From a virus: a stretch of 37,151 nucleotides of DNA. The translations under genes were made by a program, and so were the position numbers. Shown here piece by piece: positions 1 through 8,501 of the stretch. Each line of letters starts with the position of its first letter. Within the stretch, counting starts at the first letter, position 1. The notes under the pieces were generated by a model. That model searched no databases and was not told the origin of the DNA. It worked only from the letters and a program-made list of their open reading frames with translations. Where the stretch lies: positions 1-37,151 of the IMG/VR virus record IMGVR_UViG_3300009506_000105; one strand, written 5' to 3'.

Positions 1-1218
1 ACCCTGCTCACCGACAGCATATCCGCCGGCCCCGCCGGCCCCGCCGGCCGCATCACCACCAGCTCCGGCACCACCACCCCCGCCAGCAATCGACCTGAAG
101 CCTGGATCACCGTTCCCACCTCCGCTATCGAACGGCCCACCAAATCCACCGTTGTGATTCTGACCTACGATGTTCCACACGCTCGGATCCTGTGTTTCGT
201 TCGAGCTCGCATCATTACCGCCTTTGCCGCCCAACGCCCGAACCCAAGCAAACGAAGTCCCAAATCCAGAATCACCGCCGTCGGAACCAGGATTCTCGGT
301 CCCGCCGCTAACCGCGGCCCCTCCGGAACCGCCGGCCCCGACGGTGACGGCTTCAGTCGCGCTCAGCTCAGACGTGAGAAACTCTGCGATCACCATCGAT
401 CCGCCGTTTCCCCCCGGGAACGAATCGGCTCCTGTGTACGCCTCACCCGAAGATCCACCCCCGCCCCCGCCGATCGCGATCACGCGTGTGACGGAATCCG
501 TGACGACGTTACTAGGCTTCGTCCACGTTCCGGTGCCGGTGAACGTCTGCACGTCAACTTCCTGGAGCAACGTGGAGAGCAAGATCCGGCGCTTCGCGTT
601 ACTGTCCGCGGCGGACTCAATCAGCGCGTGATCAGCCCCGACGGGGGTTACCTTTTGCGTAAGCCCCGAGATCTCCGCGGCAATGCTCTGGTGAAACGCA
701 TCATTGACCGTGATCCCAGAAACCCAGCCCGAGGTTCCCGCGCCGCCGCTCTTGGTGTAGATCCAGTTGGCGCCGTCGGTGCGCCGGTACTGATCCCCGT
801 CTGTTCCGTAGATCGAACCCTCCGGACTGCCCACGCCCTGGTACACAAGCCGCACGCCAGACCGCAGCGTCAGCGAGCTATGACTGTACGAGCCACCGGG
901 CGGGGGCGGAAAATGAACCTCGCCACCCCCCCACGCGTCCACGGTGTCAATCGCTTCCTGGATCGCCGCAGTATCGTCCGTGCTCCCGTCCCCTACCGCG
1001 CCAGTATTGAACACCGAGAGCCAGAGCAGCCCACAGCGCTTACTCAACTCTCGCACCAGATCATCGATCAAATTCGCCTGAGCCGCGATCGGTTTCGTCG
1101 CTGCGGCGCTCACGGCCTGAGCCACCCGATCCGCTTTGGTAACAACCAGGAGCAGATTATAAAGCGTGTCGAACGCAACTGGATCCTGGTCAATATTCGG
1201 TGGCGTGCTGGTTCCCAT
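1..1218 (-). CDS. Tail fibre/tailspike-like protein, C-terminus cut by window edge
   Basis: The frame is open from an ATG at 1218 to the left edge without a stop: 406 residues, end missing. It begins 4 bases after the stop of the baseplate J-like gene, where phages usually keep the receptor-binding protein. Residues about 67-91 carry FNTGAVGDGSTDDTAAIQ, the typical opening of pectate-lyase-3/right-handed beta-helix tail proteins. Residues about 224-235 (QTFTGTGTWTKP) open a glycine-rich domain; from there to the edge the protein is full of GGGGG and GGAGG runs, like glycine-rich adhesin tips. The full beta-helix does not seem to follow the motif before the Gly-rich part begins, so this looks like a short adaptor followed by an adhesin. 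Inferred role: host surface recognition at the baseplate rim. Receptor and enzymatic activity cannot be read from the sequence. Confidence 0.82.
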   Translation of the reverse strand, partial: MGTSTPPNIDQDPVAFDTLYNLLLVVTKADRVAQAVSAAATKPIAAQANLIDDLVRELSKRCGLLWLSVFNTGAVGDGSTDDTAAIQEAIDTVDAWGGGEVHFPPPPGGSYSHSSLTLRSGVRLVYQGVGSPEGSIYGTDGDQYRRTDGANWIYTKSGGAGTSGWVSGITVNDAFHQSIAAEISGLTQKVTPVGADHALIESAADSNAKRRILLSTLLQEVDVQTFTGTGTWTKPSNVVTDSVTRVIAIGGGGGGSSGEAYTGADSFPGGNGGSMVIAEFLTSELSATEAVTVGAGGSGGAAVSGGTENPGSDGGDSGFGTSFAWVRALGGKGGNDASSNETQDPSVWNIVGQNHNGGFGGPFDSGGGNGDPGFRSIAGGGGGAGAGGDAAGGAGGAGGYAVGEQG

Positions 1219-1222
1219 TGGC

Positions 1223-2410
1223 CTAATTCTCCGTAATCGTTACGCGCGCGGCAATGAGTACCGCTTTCGTGGTCTCGCCGATCGATCGCTTCGCGGTGCT
1301 GTACGGATCAGTCGCGGCGTCGTCCAAGGACACCTCGCACGAGACCGCGTCCACACCCGAGAGTCCGGCTAATACCGAATCCAACCGCGACGGAAGCACG
1401 TCCGTCCCGTGCTCCCAATTCGCTGTCGCGTAGTCCACGAGCAGGCCGGTCGCGATGCTCGAAAGCTCAGCAAGCTGCGCTTCCTCGGACGTCGAAGTGG
1501 TCAACGTAGCTTCCACCCAGATATCCTGGTCAGTCGTGGACAAGCGATCGAACGTGATTGTCTCAGTAGTTCCGTCGTCCGAGACCGCGACCGAGACCGG
1601 GCTACCGCCCGTCGCGCCGTAGGTCAAGTGCCCGGCCGGCTTGGAGTAGAAGATCGCTTCCGCGACCGCGTCGTCATAGCCACCGGTCACCGCGACATGA
1701 ATTCCATGCGGTGGAATACCGTTCGCGTCCGTGGCCGTGGTCAAGTTGTGCGAAGCCTTGACGTAGGTAACACCCTGAACCTCCCGCACCGCAGCCTCGA
1801 TTCCCTCTAACTGGTGCGTGCGCAGGTACCGGGCGTTTTCGCGGCGCGTGCGGTACTCTGCGTCTGTCTCAAGCAAACGCCCCTCTACCGGTTGCGAGTC
1901 ATCGTCGAAGCTGGTGAACCCCGAGAGCGTGTCTACGAGCGTCCAGGCCCCGAGCGCCGACACGTCCACCGGCCCGAATTCCTCCGCAACTACTTTGACG
2001 TTATCGATCGTCCCGCCCCCGCCGATCACATACGGGCCGTCCGCGGTCTGGAACACATACCCGCCAACCGACACGCGATGGCCATCGGGGATCGACGTTG
2101 CGGGGGTGCCGGTCGCGGTCCCTAGCACTTCCGCATACTGCGCTATCCGCCTACGGACTCCGATCAGCGAGTACCGCTGGTCCTGGTGCACGCCCTCGGC
2201 CAGCCGCGGATCTTGCTGCTGATACAGTGCCAGGATCTGCTCCTGGATCTGGAGCTCGCGCATAGTGATCAGCCGCTGGAGTTGACCCGCGACGGACTCT
2301 AGGCGCGTCGCGATCGAAGCCCCGAACGCCGTTCGAAAGTCGGTCTGGATCTCGTCAAGTAGATCGTCGTAGGTGTCGATCGTGATCCCGTTCGCGTCAA
2401 CTACAATCAT
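1223..2410 (-). CDS. Baseplate J-like protein
   Basis: 395 residues, start ATG at 2410 overlapping the stop of the upstream wedge gene by four bases. The N-terminus (TYDDLLDEIQTDFRTAFG), the conserved middle (DPRLAEG...SLIGVRRRIA) and the region LETDAEYRTRRENARYLR followed by the GIEAAVREVQGVTYVKASHN stretch are characteristic of baseplate J/gp47-like proteins (COG3299). These form the baseplate wedge, bridging the tube/sheath end to the fibres. The length fits the family. It lies between a gp25/gp46-like wedge gene and the fibre gene, the standard order. Family assignment is strong. Confidence 0.93.
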   Translation of the reverse strand: MIVVDANGITIDTYDDLLDEIQTDFRTAFGASIATRLESVAGQLQRLITMRELQIQEQILALYQQQDPRLAEGVHQDQRYSLIGVRRRIAQYAEVLGTATGTPATSIPDGHRVSVGGYVFQTADGPYVIGGGGTIDNVKVVAEEFGPVDVSALGAWTLVDTLSGFTSFDDDSQPVEGRLLETDAEYRTRRENARYLRTHQLEGIEAAVREVQGVTYVKASHNLTTATDANGIPPHGIHVAVTGGYDDAVAEAIFYSKPAGHLTYGATGGSPVSVAVSDDGTTETITFDRLSTTDQDIWVEATLTTSTSEEAQLAELSSIATGLLVDYATANWEHGTDVLPSRLDSVLAGLSGVDAVSCEVSLDDAATDPYSTAKRSIGETTKAVLIAARVTITEN

Positions 2411-2796
2411 CGTTCTGATATCTCCAGAGTGACGGGGATCGTGAATTCGTTCACGGTCGCAGCCAGCGACAGTGTCAACCGTTGCGAGGCCGAGTCATAC
2501 TCAATCACCGGAGGCTGGTCCAGGCTCTCTACATCCGGGCGATCATACGCGTACTCTGCGACCAAGGCCGCGATCCCCTCAATTGGGTGTGTGCCGAAGA
2601 CCGTTTCACGCCAGGGGAATCCGCGCGCCCGATCGAACACAGATTCGCCGTACCAGACCCCGTACGTGTAGAGCAGATCCTGGCCGACGGACTCTAGCCA
2701 TGTCGCGTCCGTGTTCCCGATGATCACAAAATCGCCGTCGGCGAGAACCAGATCATAGTCTCCGCCGCCGATGCTCTCTACTTTGAAATCGCTCAC
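2407..2796 (-). CDS. Baseplate wedge protein (gp25/GP46-like)
   Basis: 129 residues, ATG at 2796 overlapping the preceding stop (ATGA). The pattern of a small beta-rich start (LVLADGDFVIIGN), a central DATWLESVGQDLLYTYGVW helix and a C-terminal LTLSLAATVNEFTIPVTLEI strand pair is that of short wedge proteins of the gp25/GP46/DUF2634 type. These nucleate sheath assembly on the baseplate. It sits between the spike and the baseplate J-like gene, as usual. The exact Pfam family is inferred from length, position and pattern only. Confidence 0.78.
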   Translation of the reverse strand: MSDFKVESIGGGDYDLVLADGDFVIIGNTDATWLESVGQDLLYTYGVWYGESVFDRARGFPWRETVFGTHPIEGIAALVAEYAYDRPDVESLDQPPVIEYDSASQRLTLSLAATVNEFTIPVTLEISER

Positions 2797-3464
2797 TCGG
2801 CCACCGTCTTAGTTGTCGCGAACGCGGTAGCCGGATTCGCGGCCAAGTACGCGAGCATGGTGGTTTTCAGGTTCGCGCCGCCGTCGGTCGCGATCGGAAC
2901 GCCCGCGGTGATCAGCGACACTAGGTAGGCGTGGAGCTGCGCGGCCAGGGCAACGAACGCAGTGTCAAGCGCCGTCCGCCCGAGCCGCACGCGGGTCGGA
3001 TGCTCGATCACGTAGGCGGTGAGATCAGTCGCGGCTTTGGTCTTCGCGTCCGGATGAAGCCCGGGCACGAAGACCGCGTCAGCGAGATCGTGCGCGCGGC
3101 CGTCCTCTGGATCGACCGGGATACCCTTCAGGTACCACTGATCCAGAGCCCGATCAGCGAAGTGCACCATGCCCGTGTCCCCGGGTAGCACTGGAGTCGT
3201 GGAATAAGTAGTCTGGTTCCCGGGAAAGTGAACGCGCGCATTCGCGATCGTGATCGGTGGGTCCGGGGTCTCTGGGAGAAGGTGCGCGGGATCTTCGACA
3301 GCCAGGAACCCGAGTGTTACCGTAGCCCGCTGCGTTGCAGGATCGTAGGCGACCACCGTGGCCGGGGCCATGACTCGCAGGCGCAGCTCGAGATTCCGCT
3401 CTCGCATCCTTAGCGGATCCAGGAGCTGATCGCCAGCGGTGCGTGAGTCCACGGTGTCGGTCAT
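2793..3464 (-). CDS. Baseplate spike protein (Gp138 N-terminal OB-fold type)
   Basis: 223 residues, ATG at 3464 overlapping the hub gene stop. Residues about 30-110 carry an OB-like beta pattern (TVVAYDPATQRATVTLG, later PVLPGDTGMVHFADRALDQW) seen in phage Gp138 N-terminal/gpV-type spikes, the puncturing tip of the tail tube. The later part (DAVFVPGLHPDAKTKAATDL) is also typical. The C-terminus is short and alanine-rich, with no long beta-helix and no visible metal-binding HxH tip, so this may be a minimal spike or may need a separate tip. It lies between hub and wedge genes. Function is by family resemblance. Confidence 0.8.
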   Translation of the reverse strand: MTDTVDSRTAGDQLLDPLRMRERNLELRLRVMAPATVVAYDPATQRATVTLGFLAVEDPAHLLPETPDPPITIANARVHFPGNQTTYSTTPVLPGDTGMVHFADRALDQWYLKGIPVDPEDGRAHDLADAVFVPGLHPDAKTKAATDLTAYVIEHPTRVRLGRTALDTAFVALAAQLHAYLVSLITAGVPIATDGGANLKTTMLAYLAANPATAFATTKTVAE

Positions 3465-4306
3465 GCCGCCAGCGCCGTCCCGATCGCTTCAGTGGTCCAC
3501 ACACTACTGCGGGTCTCACCCGCGTGAATCACATGTTCTGCTCGGTACAGGCCGCCCCGGTAGGAAACCTGCGAGCCCGGTAGGATGTTCGGATCCATGA
3601 AAGTGATGAATTTGTGCTCGCCTGGCTGCCCGCCCGCGGCCGGAGGAGACACCAGCGTCTGATCGGTGAGCAGCACCGCCGGCCGGCTCAAGTCCGCGAC
3701 CCCGAGCGCGCTCAGCATGATCTGCCCGTCCTGGACCCGCCACCGAGCCCGCACCCGCCGGCACGCGGCATCTAACAGGTCGGCGGCCTTCCCGGTCATG
3801 ACCGCGGTGTAAGGCCCCTGCTTGGACGCGGCCGCGGCCCCGAGCACCGCCGGTACACTCGGATGTACGATCAGCTGCATCGCTAGCGCCGCTACCTGGA
3901 TCATCTGGAGCGCGGTCATGCCTGCGTTGCTGATCCGGATCGGGGTCTCTGCAATCGCTTCGCCCCCGTCGTCCGCGGTGATCTTCAGTACATCGTCACG
4001 CCCGGCTCGGCGCGGGCCGTCAGTCGTGCGTACGTCCCCTGTGAAGAGGCCGGCCAGGATCCCATCATACCCGGCGCGGACGGTCAACCGGTCCGTGCCC
4101 AGCGTCTCGTACGGGGTAAGCATGAGCCTCGCCCGGATCGGGTCCAGGCCGTAGATCTCTACCTCGCATTTGTCCGCGGCCTGCGTGAGCGTCCTCTCAA
4201 CGCGAAATCGAACCTGCAACCCTTTTCCGTCCGTGAACAGCACCGGCTGTCCGCCCAGGACCACGGACAGTGACGGATTGTAGTACCGCGGGAAGATCGT
4301 AATCAC
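3461..4306 (-). CDS. Baseplate hub protein (gp27/late control D-like)
   Basis: 281 residues. The N-terminus (RFRVERTLTQAADKCEVEIYGL) and following strands (LTVRAGYDGILAGLFTGDV) match the first domain of tail hub proteins of the gpD/gp27 class, which form the trimer joining tube and spike. A middle segment (ETPIRISNAGMTALQMIQ) and LLDAACRRVRARWRVQDGQI fit the second hub domain. The C-terminus (GGLYRAEHVIHAGET, then WTTEAIG) is the usual hub ending. Start ATG at 4306 overlaps the plug gene stop. Neighbours (plug, Dit-like, spike) agree with the role. Confidence 0.85.
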   Translation of the reverse strand: MITIFPRYYNPSLSVVLGGQPVLFTDGKGLQVRFRVERTLTQAADKCEVEIYGLDPIRARLMLTPYETLGTDRLTVRAGYDGILAGLFTGDVRTTDGPRRAGRDDVLKITADDGGEAIAETPIRISNAGMTALQMIQVAALAMQLIVHPSVPAVLGAAAASKQGPYTAVMTGKAADLLDAACRRVRARWRVQDGQIMLSALGVADLSRPAVLLTDQTLVSPPAAGGQPGEHKFITFMDPNILPGSQVSYRGGLYRAEHVIHAGETRSSVWTTEAIGTALAA

Positions 4307-4614
4307 TGGTAATAGATCCTTGCGGTAACGTCCAGCGTTGAGAACGTTGGCGGTTCACGGTCCGTTGAATGACAGTACAACGCGCCTTGTGGAATGTCTA
4401 GGTGCCTGTAAGGGTACAAAAGATTGACTCCGGGAACGCACGCGATCGAGCCGATCAGCACGTTTCCGTCAAGGTCCAGGATCGACACATACCACCGGTC
4501 CGTGAGCTGGCACGGGATCACCTGAAGCCGCACACGGATTCCGCCTAGCGTGATCTCCTGCGTGAAGCGGCGCCGCTCCTGGTTCTGGCGGATCAGTACG
4601 TGCGTGGCACTCAT
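4303..4614 (-). CDS. Baseplate plug-like small protein (DUF6983/Pam3 gp18 type)
   Basis: 103 residues, ATG at 4614, four-base overlap at both ends. The sequence FTQEITLGGIRVRLQV followed by TDRWYVSILDLDGNVLIGS fits a widespread short phage protein with a beta-barrel pattern, found between the Dit-like and hub genes and identified in a cyanophage baseplate as the plug closing the tube. No membrane segment and no catalytic motif. Family naming is from memory of the pattern; a structural role in the baseplate centre is well supported by position. Confidence 0.7.
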   Translation of the reverse strand: MSATHVLIRQNQERRRFTQEITLGGIRVRLQVIPCQLTDRWYVSILDLDGNVLIGSIACVPGVNLLYPYRHLDIPQGALYCHSTDREPPTFSTLDVTARIYYQ

Positions 4615-5240
4615 AACCCCAGTGCTCCCGACTCCGCGCCCGACAGCACCGGATCCGCGGCGGTCTCTCCGGCCTGCGCTCCGAGGTCGGTGTTCCCGCC
4701 CGCCCCGGCCGCGAACGCTTCGAGATCAAGCTCGGGATCCACGAACCCAGGGATCGCGATCTGGATCTCTTCGAAACTCAACGTGAGCGCGACCCCGTCT
4801 CCGGTAGTCTCATCATAGAGCTCAGTACACTCGGTGCACACCATGTTCGAGTACGGCCGTTCAGGGGTGACGATGAAAAGCGGATTCGGGCCATCGATCA
4901 GCTCCAGGAGCTTGACCAGCTCGCGCTTATCCAGCCGCGCGATCCCTAGTTGCGAGACTACGGGCGAGAGCAGCGGATGCGCGGACAAGCGCCCGACCAG
5001 CGTCAGCCGGTCGGGCTTGCGGATCTTGTTCTGCGCGGTGAGCTGCTCCACTGGGTTCCGGGTGATCTCATAGCTCCGGGTGCGGGTCTCGGTCTCCGCT
5101 AGATCCAACCGCGCCCGGTTCGGGAGCGGGAACGGTACGAGCGTAAGCGCCAGCGCGGCGAATTTACTTCCCGGAAGCTGCGCAAAAAAACACACCGTGC
5201 TCGGACTGGTCCAGGTTCCTAGACTGGTAATCGCCGGCAT
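4611..5240 (-). CDS. Dit-like phage tail/baseplate protein
   Basis: 209 residues, ATG at 5240 only 3 bases after the tape measure stop. Conserved features are RSYEITRNPVEQLTAQNKIRKPDRL, here seen as a beta strand set in which the protein shields its neighbours, then LTLVGRLSAHPLL and a C-terminal LTLSFEEIQI strand; all fit Dit-like tail proteins that connect the tube end to the hub. The last 40 residues are Gly/Ala/Glu-rich and probably flexible. Order tape measure, Dit-like, plug, hub, spike, wedge is canonical. Confidence 0.75.
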   Translation of the reverse strand: MPAITSLGTWTSPSTVCFFAQLPGSKFAALALTLVPFPLPNRARLDLAETETRTRSYEITRNPVEQLTAQNKIRKPDRLTLVGRLSAHPLLSPVVSQLGIARLDKRELVKLLELIDGPNPLFIVTPERPYSNMVCTECTELYDETTGDGVALTLSFEEIQIAIPGFVDPELDLEAFAAGAGGNTDLGAQAGETAADPVLSGAESGALGL

Positions 5241-5243
5241 GGA

Positions 5244-7286
5244 CTACCTCGCGAATACTACCTTGGACATCTTGGAAAGGCTCTGGACTTCGTCTCGGAA
5301 CAGGGCCCGGAACCTGGACTCAATCTCACCGGCCACCGTCTGTGGCTCGCGGGCCCCGTCGATCTCGTTCGTGATCTGGATCTCGTACGTATTGTTGATC
5401 GTGGAGAGCAGGACCTGCGGCTCGTGGCCTTTGGTGATCGCCTGCATCGGGACCGCGGGCGCGTTGCTGTCGCCAAGAATCCCGGCCAGGGTCGCGCCGA
5501 CGTCAGTGACCGGGGTCGCGGACACCTCGGACGGCCCGAGCGCCGCGGCCAGGAGCGGATCCGTCACCGTCGACGCGCCGGCCTGCGGTCCAAGCAGCGA
5601 GAGCAGGAGCGGGTCAGTTTCCGGCTTGGTGAATTCAACCTTGAATCCGACTTGCTTGGCCAACTGATCCACTGCGGCCTTGCGCGCCACTTTTTCGCTG
5701 GACCCTTCCGCAAGCACCTTTGCGGCTGTTTCGATCGCCTTTTCAGTCGCGAGCGACGACGCGCCACGGGCCGTGGCCAGGGCCTGGAGAGACTCCGCGA
5801 TCCCGCCCGGCGCGGCCACCAGAATCCGAGCCTCCGCGAGCCGCTCAGCCGCGTCGCGCTGCTCCGCAGTCCCGCCCTTGCCCCCGCCGCCAGGGGTAAG
5901 CGCCTGGCTCTCCTGGAACGCTTTGCGGCGCCTCTTGAGTGCCCCGCTCGCGTCCGGGGTCCAGGCCGGCCCCACGAATTCCCCTTCGATCCGTTTCTCG
6001 AAACGCGCCTGCGCCTCTTCCTCCGCGATCTGGCTGTAGGTCTTCACACCGCCGCGCTCGGTCGTCCGCTTCTGGACCGCGCGGATGGTCTCCTCGGAGA
6101 CCCCGGCCGCCCGTAAGATCCCCTCGTCCTCGGAGCTGATCTTGTCTATGAATCGGTCCCATCGCGTCTGCAAGTCCGAGATCAGACCAACGATCTTGCC
6201 AACCCACTGCGCTAGGGTGGACATGACCGTGACCATCCCACGGATCACGTTCGGAATATCTTGGCGGATCAGCTCTTGATTGTTCGCGATCCAGTCCTTG
6301 AGTCCGGCAAGCTGATCCCGCATCGCGGGCATAAGCTCCGCAGCAATCGAGTGACCTACACCCCTGAGCGTCCCCTTGACCCGCGTAAGCTCGTCCTTGA
6401 ATTCCTCCGCGGTCTTCGCGGACTCGTTCGACATGACCAGCCCGAGATCGCGGGCTTCCTGGCGCATCCTAGCCAACCCCTCGGACCCCTGATCGAACAA
6501 GGGCATTAGCTCCGCGCCCGAGTCCGCGAACAGTTTCATCGCCAGTCCAGCGCGCGCCGTCGGGCTCTCCACGTTCTTCAGCTGGTCCGCGATCATAGGT
6601 AGGAGTCGATCCAGATCTTGCGATTGGACCAACGGGTCTTCGATCGAGATCCCGAGCCGCTCGAACGCCTCCGCGGCCGGGCCTGTTCCCTTGACGATCG
6701 CGTCCCCGAGCCCGCGGGAGAACGCCCGAAGCCCGGTCTTGATCTTCGTGAAATCTGCGCCGGTGAGCTCGGCCGCGTGGCCTAGCTCCTGGACCGCTTC
6801 CGCGGTGAGCCCGAGCTTGGCCGCGTCCTTGGCAGCCGCGTCCGCGACCTCTGCGGTCGAGAGCACGAGCTTACCGAGCCCCGCGGCCGCGGCCGCGCCC
6901 ATGGCCGCGAATCCGATCCCCAATCGCCTGAGCGGCTTTTTCCAATTCTTCTCGAAGCGAGCAGCCGCTGCCTTGCTCTTATCCGCTGCCCGCTTACTAG
7001 CCTGCTCCTGGCTACGCCACGACTCCCGGGCCTCGTTCGCGGTCTCTTTCGCGGCCCGTTGCTGACGCTTAGCAGACTTCAGGACCGCCCGAGCAGACTC
7101 CCGTGCTGCCTTGTCCGTCGCATCCGCAACCGCATCCTGGGCCTTCTGAACCTCTTTCGATGCCTTTTTGTAGGCGTCCTCGGTCTCGCGGGCCTTTTTC
7201 TTCACCTTGCGGGCGGCTTCGTCCAGTTTCTTGGTATCAGGGTCCGCGAACCCGATCCCGATCAGAACCTCACCTACTGTGCTCAC
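5244..7286 (-). CDS. Tail tape measure protein
   Basis: 680 residues, GTG start at 7286 overlapping the chaperone frameshift-product stop (GTGA). The first 120 residues are a charged Lys/Glu/Ala-rich coiled coil; a hydrophobic Ala/Gly segment follows at about 125-148 (RLGIGFAAMGAAAAAG). Then comes a helix-rich part with KLGLTAEAVQELGHAAEL, a motif common in tape measure proteins. A hydrophobic stretch around 345-370 may insert in the membrane during injection. At roughly 0.15 nm per residue the tail would be near 100 nm. Position directly after the tail assembly chaperone and before Dit-like is diagnostic. No lytic transglycosylase or peptidase motif was seen. Confidence 0.93.
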   Translation of the reverse strand: MSTVGEVLIGIGFADPDTKKLDEAARKVKKKARETEDAYKKASKEVQKAQDAVADATDKAARESARAVLKSAKRQQRAAKETANEARESWRSQEQASKRAADKSKAAAARFEKNWKKPLRRLGIGFAAMGAAAAAGLGKLVLSTAEVADAAAKDAAKLGLTAEAVQELGHAAELTGADFTKIKTGLRAFSRGLGDAIVKGTGPAAEAFERLGISIEDPLVQSQDLDRLLPMIADQLKNVESPTARAGLAMKLFADSGAELMPLFDQGSEGLARMRQEARDLGLVMSNESAKTAEEFKDELTRVKGTLRGVGHSIAAELMPAMRDQLAGLKDWIANNQELIRQDIPNVIRGMVTVMSTLAQWVGKIVGLISDLQTRWDRFIDKISSEDEGILRAAGVSEETIRAVQKRTTERGGVKTYSQIAEEEAQARFEKRIEGEFVGPAWTPDASGALKRRRKAFQESQALTPGGGGKGGTAEQRDAAERLAEARILVAAPGGIAESLQALATARGASSLATEKAIETAAKVLAEGSSEKVARKAAVDQLAKQVGFKVEFTKPETDPLLLSLLGPQAGASTVTDPLLAAALGPSEVSATPVTDVGATLAGILGDSNAPAVPMQAITKGHEPQVLLSTINNTYEIQITNEIDGAREPQTVAGEIESRFRALFRDEVQSLSKMSKVVFAR

Positions 7287-8028
7287 GACTGACGCTCCCG
7301 CCGGCGCTTGATCTCGTCCGAGATCCGGTCCTCGTTCCGGAGCGAGGCAGCTCGCCAGCTGCGCCCAACTTCATCGATCTCGAGCAAGTCGAGCGCGTCG
7401 TCTAGGCTCAGCGAAGTGCGCAGGGCTGTGTACATGGTTTCCTTCACGTCCCCTTCCGGGGACAGCACCAGACCAACAATCAGCGGGTGGACGTTGACCG
7501 GATCTAGTCCCCGCTCGGGATCGGGAAGTCTGACGAGCTGTCCGTTCCCGTCCCGCCGCCGGTAAGGCTCCCACTTTCCGAGTGGAAGCCTAGCGTAAAA
7601 CCCACGTAGTTGTGCAAGAGCACGAACAGAAGCACCTGGAACAAGTGCGGGAGCTCGCCCGCGAAATGGGCGTCGAACGCGGGCGCGACCGGCCCGCCTT
7701 TGGCGTTCCCGGGCCGCAGACGCGAAGCCTTGAGCCGCTCACACAACGCAAGAGGAAGCCCAGGATCATCCGCAAGGCCCGCGGCGATCTTCACGATCGC
7801 CTGCCGACCGGCCACCGTCGTCCGGAGCTCGGTGATCGCATCGTCGATCTCAAGGTCCGCGTTCTCGTCGGTGAACACCGAGAGCAGCGCCCGCAAACCC
7901 TGCTCTCCGAGTATCTGAACAACCCGAGCAAGCAACGCAACCGATTGCATGGCCGGAAACTTGGACGACGAATAGACGATCCCGCCGATCGTCTCCTGCG
8001 TCACCGCTTCGCGATACTTCTCAATCAC
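7283..8028 (-). CDS. Tail assembly chaperone, extended -1 frameshift product (G-T type)
   Basis: Inferred joined product: 144 residues in the first frame (8028 to 7597), then a shift of -1 at the heptamer G GGT TTT (7603-7597), then 104 residues in the new frame ending at 7283; about 248 residues in all. The second frame stays open through the whole overlap and beyond, reading FYARLPLGKWEPYRRRDGNG next to the shift, and ends in charged helical sequence (ISDEIKRRRERQS). Its own first ATG is only at 7468, giving a 61-residue remnant, so independent translation is less likely. In lambda (G/GT) and many myophages the extended form brings tube subunits to the tape measure. Here the stop overlaps the tape measure GTG. 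Confidence 0.8.
7504..8028 (-). CDS. Tail assembly chaperone, short (unshifted) product
   Basis: 174 residues, ATG at 8028 overlapping the tube gene stop (ATGA). Sequence features are SSSKFPAMQSVALLARVVQ, an acidic helix (LSVFTDENADLEIDDAI) and a hydrophobic end (LFQVLLFVLLHNYV) just before the frameshift site. Beyond the site the zero-frame tail (FHSESGSLTGGGTGTDSSS) is low-complexity, as expected for an appendage made when no shift occurs. Position between tail tube and tape measure is that of the G-type chaperone. Not a virion protein in known cases. Confidence 0.85.
   Translation of the reverse strand: MIEKYREAVTQETIGGIVYSSSKFPAMQSVALLARVVQILGEQGLRALLSVFTDENADLEIDDAITELRTTVAGRQAIVKIAAGLADDPGLPLALCERLKASRLRPGNAKGGPVAPAFDAHFAGELPHLFQVLLFVLLHNYVGFTLGFHSESGSLTGGGTGTDSSSDFPIPSGD
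7566..7603 (-). promoter_or_regulatory. Programmed -1 ribosomal frameshift site with hairpin
   Basis: On the minus strand: heptamer GGGTTTT at 7603-7597 in phase as G GGT TTT (X XXY YYZ), spacer ACGCTA (6 nt), then a hairpin with arms 7590-7581 (GGCTTCCACT) and 7575-7566 (AGTGGGAGCC): ten pairs with one G-U, loop CGGAA. P-site GGT can re-pair as GGG and A-site TTT as TTT. All parts of a classical signal are present in the right phase and order, within the gene where such shifts are known. The event itself is an inference. Confidence 0.85.
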
Positions 8029-8489
8029 AGTGCCGACGCCCCTCCGAGCAGCGCAACGCGGTCCGCGTACCCGAACACATAGACACGGTCCGCGGCCGTG
8101 TCACCGAACGCGGGATCGGGATCGTTCTCGATGAACGCCCCGATATAGGTCATGATCGTAGATCCGTTCAAGTCCTTGATCACGATATCCCCGACGATCG
8201 AGCCGGTTTCCCCGTCCGCGATCACCAGCGGCGTGAGCAGGTCCTGAATCTCGGACTCCGCGACATACGTGAGTGTGAGCGTACCACCCTTTTTTCGGGA
8301 CCGGTTCCGGACTACGTTGCTGTTCCGGTCGCTGCGCCGCGTCCATTTCGGGGCGTCCTTGGCATCCACGATCGCGTTTGGGCCGTCTATCAGCCCCTCG
8401 GCCAGATCGATCGAGCCGGTCTCGCCACCACGAAAAGACCACGAGATCGTGATCTGATCCGGATCGTATTGTCTGAGCTCTCCCGACAT
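8025..8489 (-). CDS. Tail tube protein (DUF3277-like)
   Basis: 154 residues. The opening YDPDQITISWSFRGG, then DAPKWTRRSDRNSNVVRNRS and LTLTYVAESEIQDLLTPL, and a later YIGAFIENDPD, are typical of DUF3277-type tube proteins of myophages, paired with DUF3383-type sheaths. Such proteins polymerise into the inner tail tube. A purine-rich ribosome site (TAGGAG) lies about ten bases upstream of the ATG at 8489. It follows the sheath gene after a 12-base gap, in the normal order. Confidence 0.88.
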   Translation of the reverse strand: MSGELRQYDPDQITISWSFRGGETGSIDLAEGLIDGPNAIVDAKDAPKWTRRSDRNSNVVRNRSRKKGGTLTLTYVAESEIQDLLTPLVIADGETGSIVGDIVIKDLNGSTIMTYIGAFIENDPDPAFGDTAADRVYVFGYADRVALLGGASAL

Positions 8490-8501
8490 TGTGCTAGTCT
8501 C

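Noticed and set aside
154-1236. Long plus-strand open frame, about 360 codons
   Set aside because: It is antisense to the fibre gene; its product is Arg/Pro-rich without domain pattern, while the minus frame shows a pectate-lyase motif and Gly-rich repeats.
7283-7468. Separate 61-residue gene between chaperone and tape measure
   Set aside because: The -1 frame is open well upstream of its ATG and linked to a frameshift signal, so it is better read as the end of the extended chaperone.
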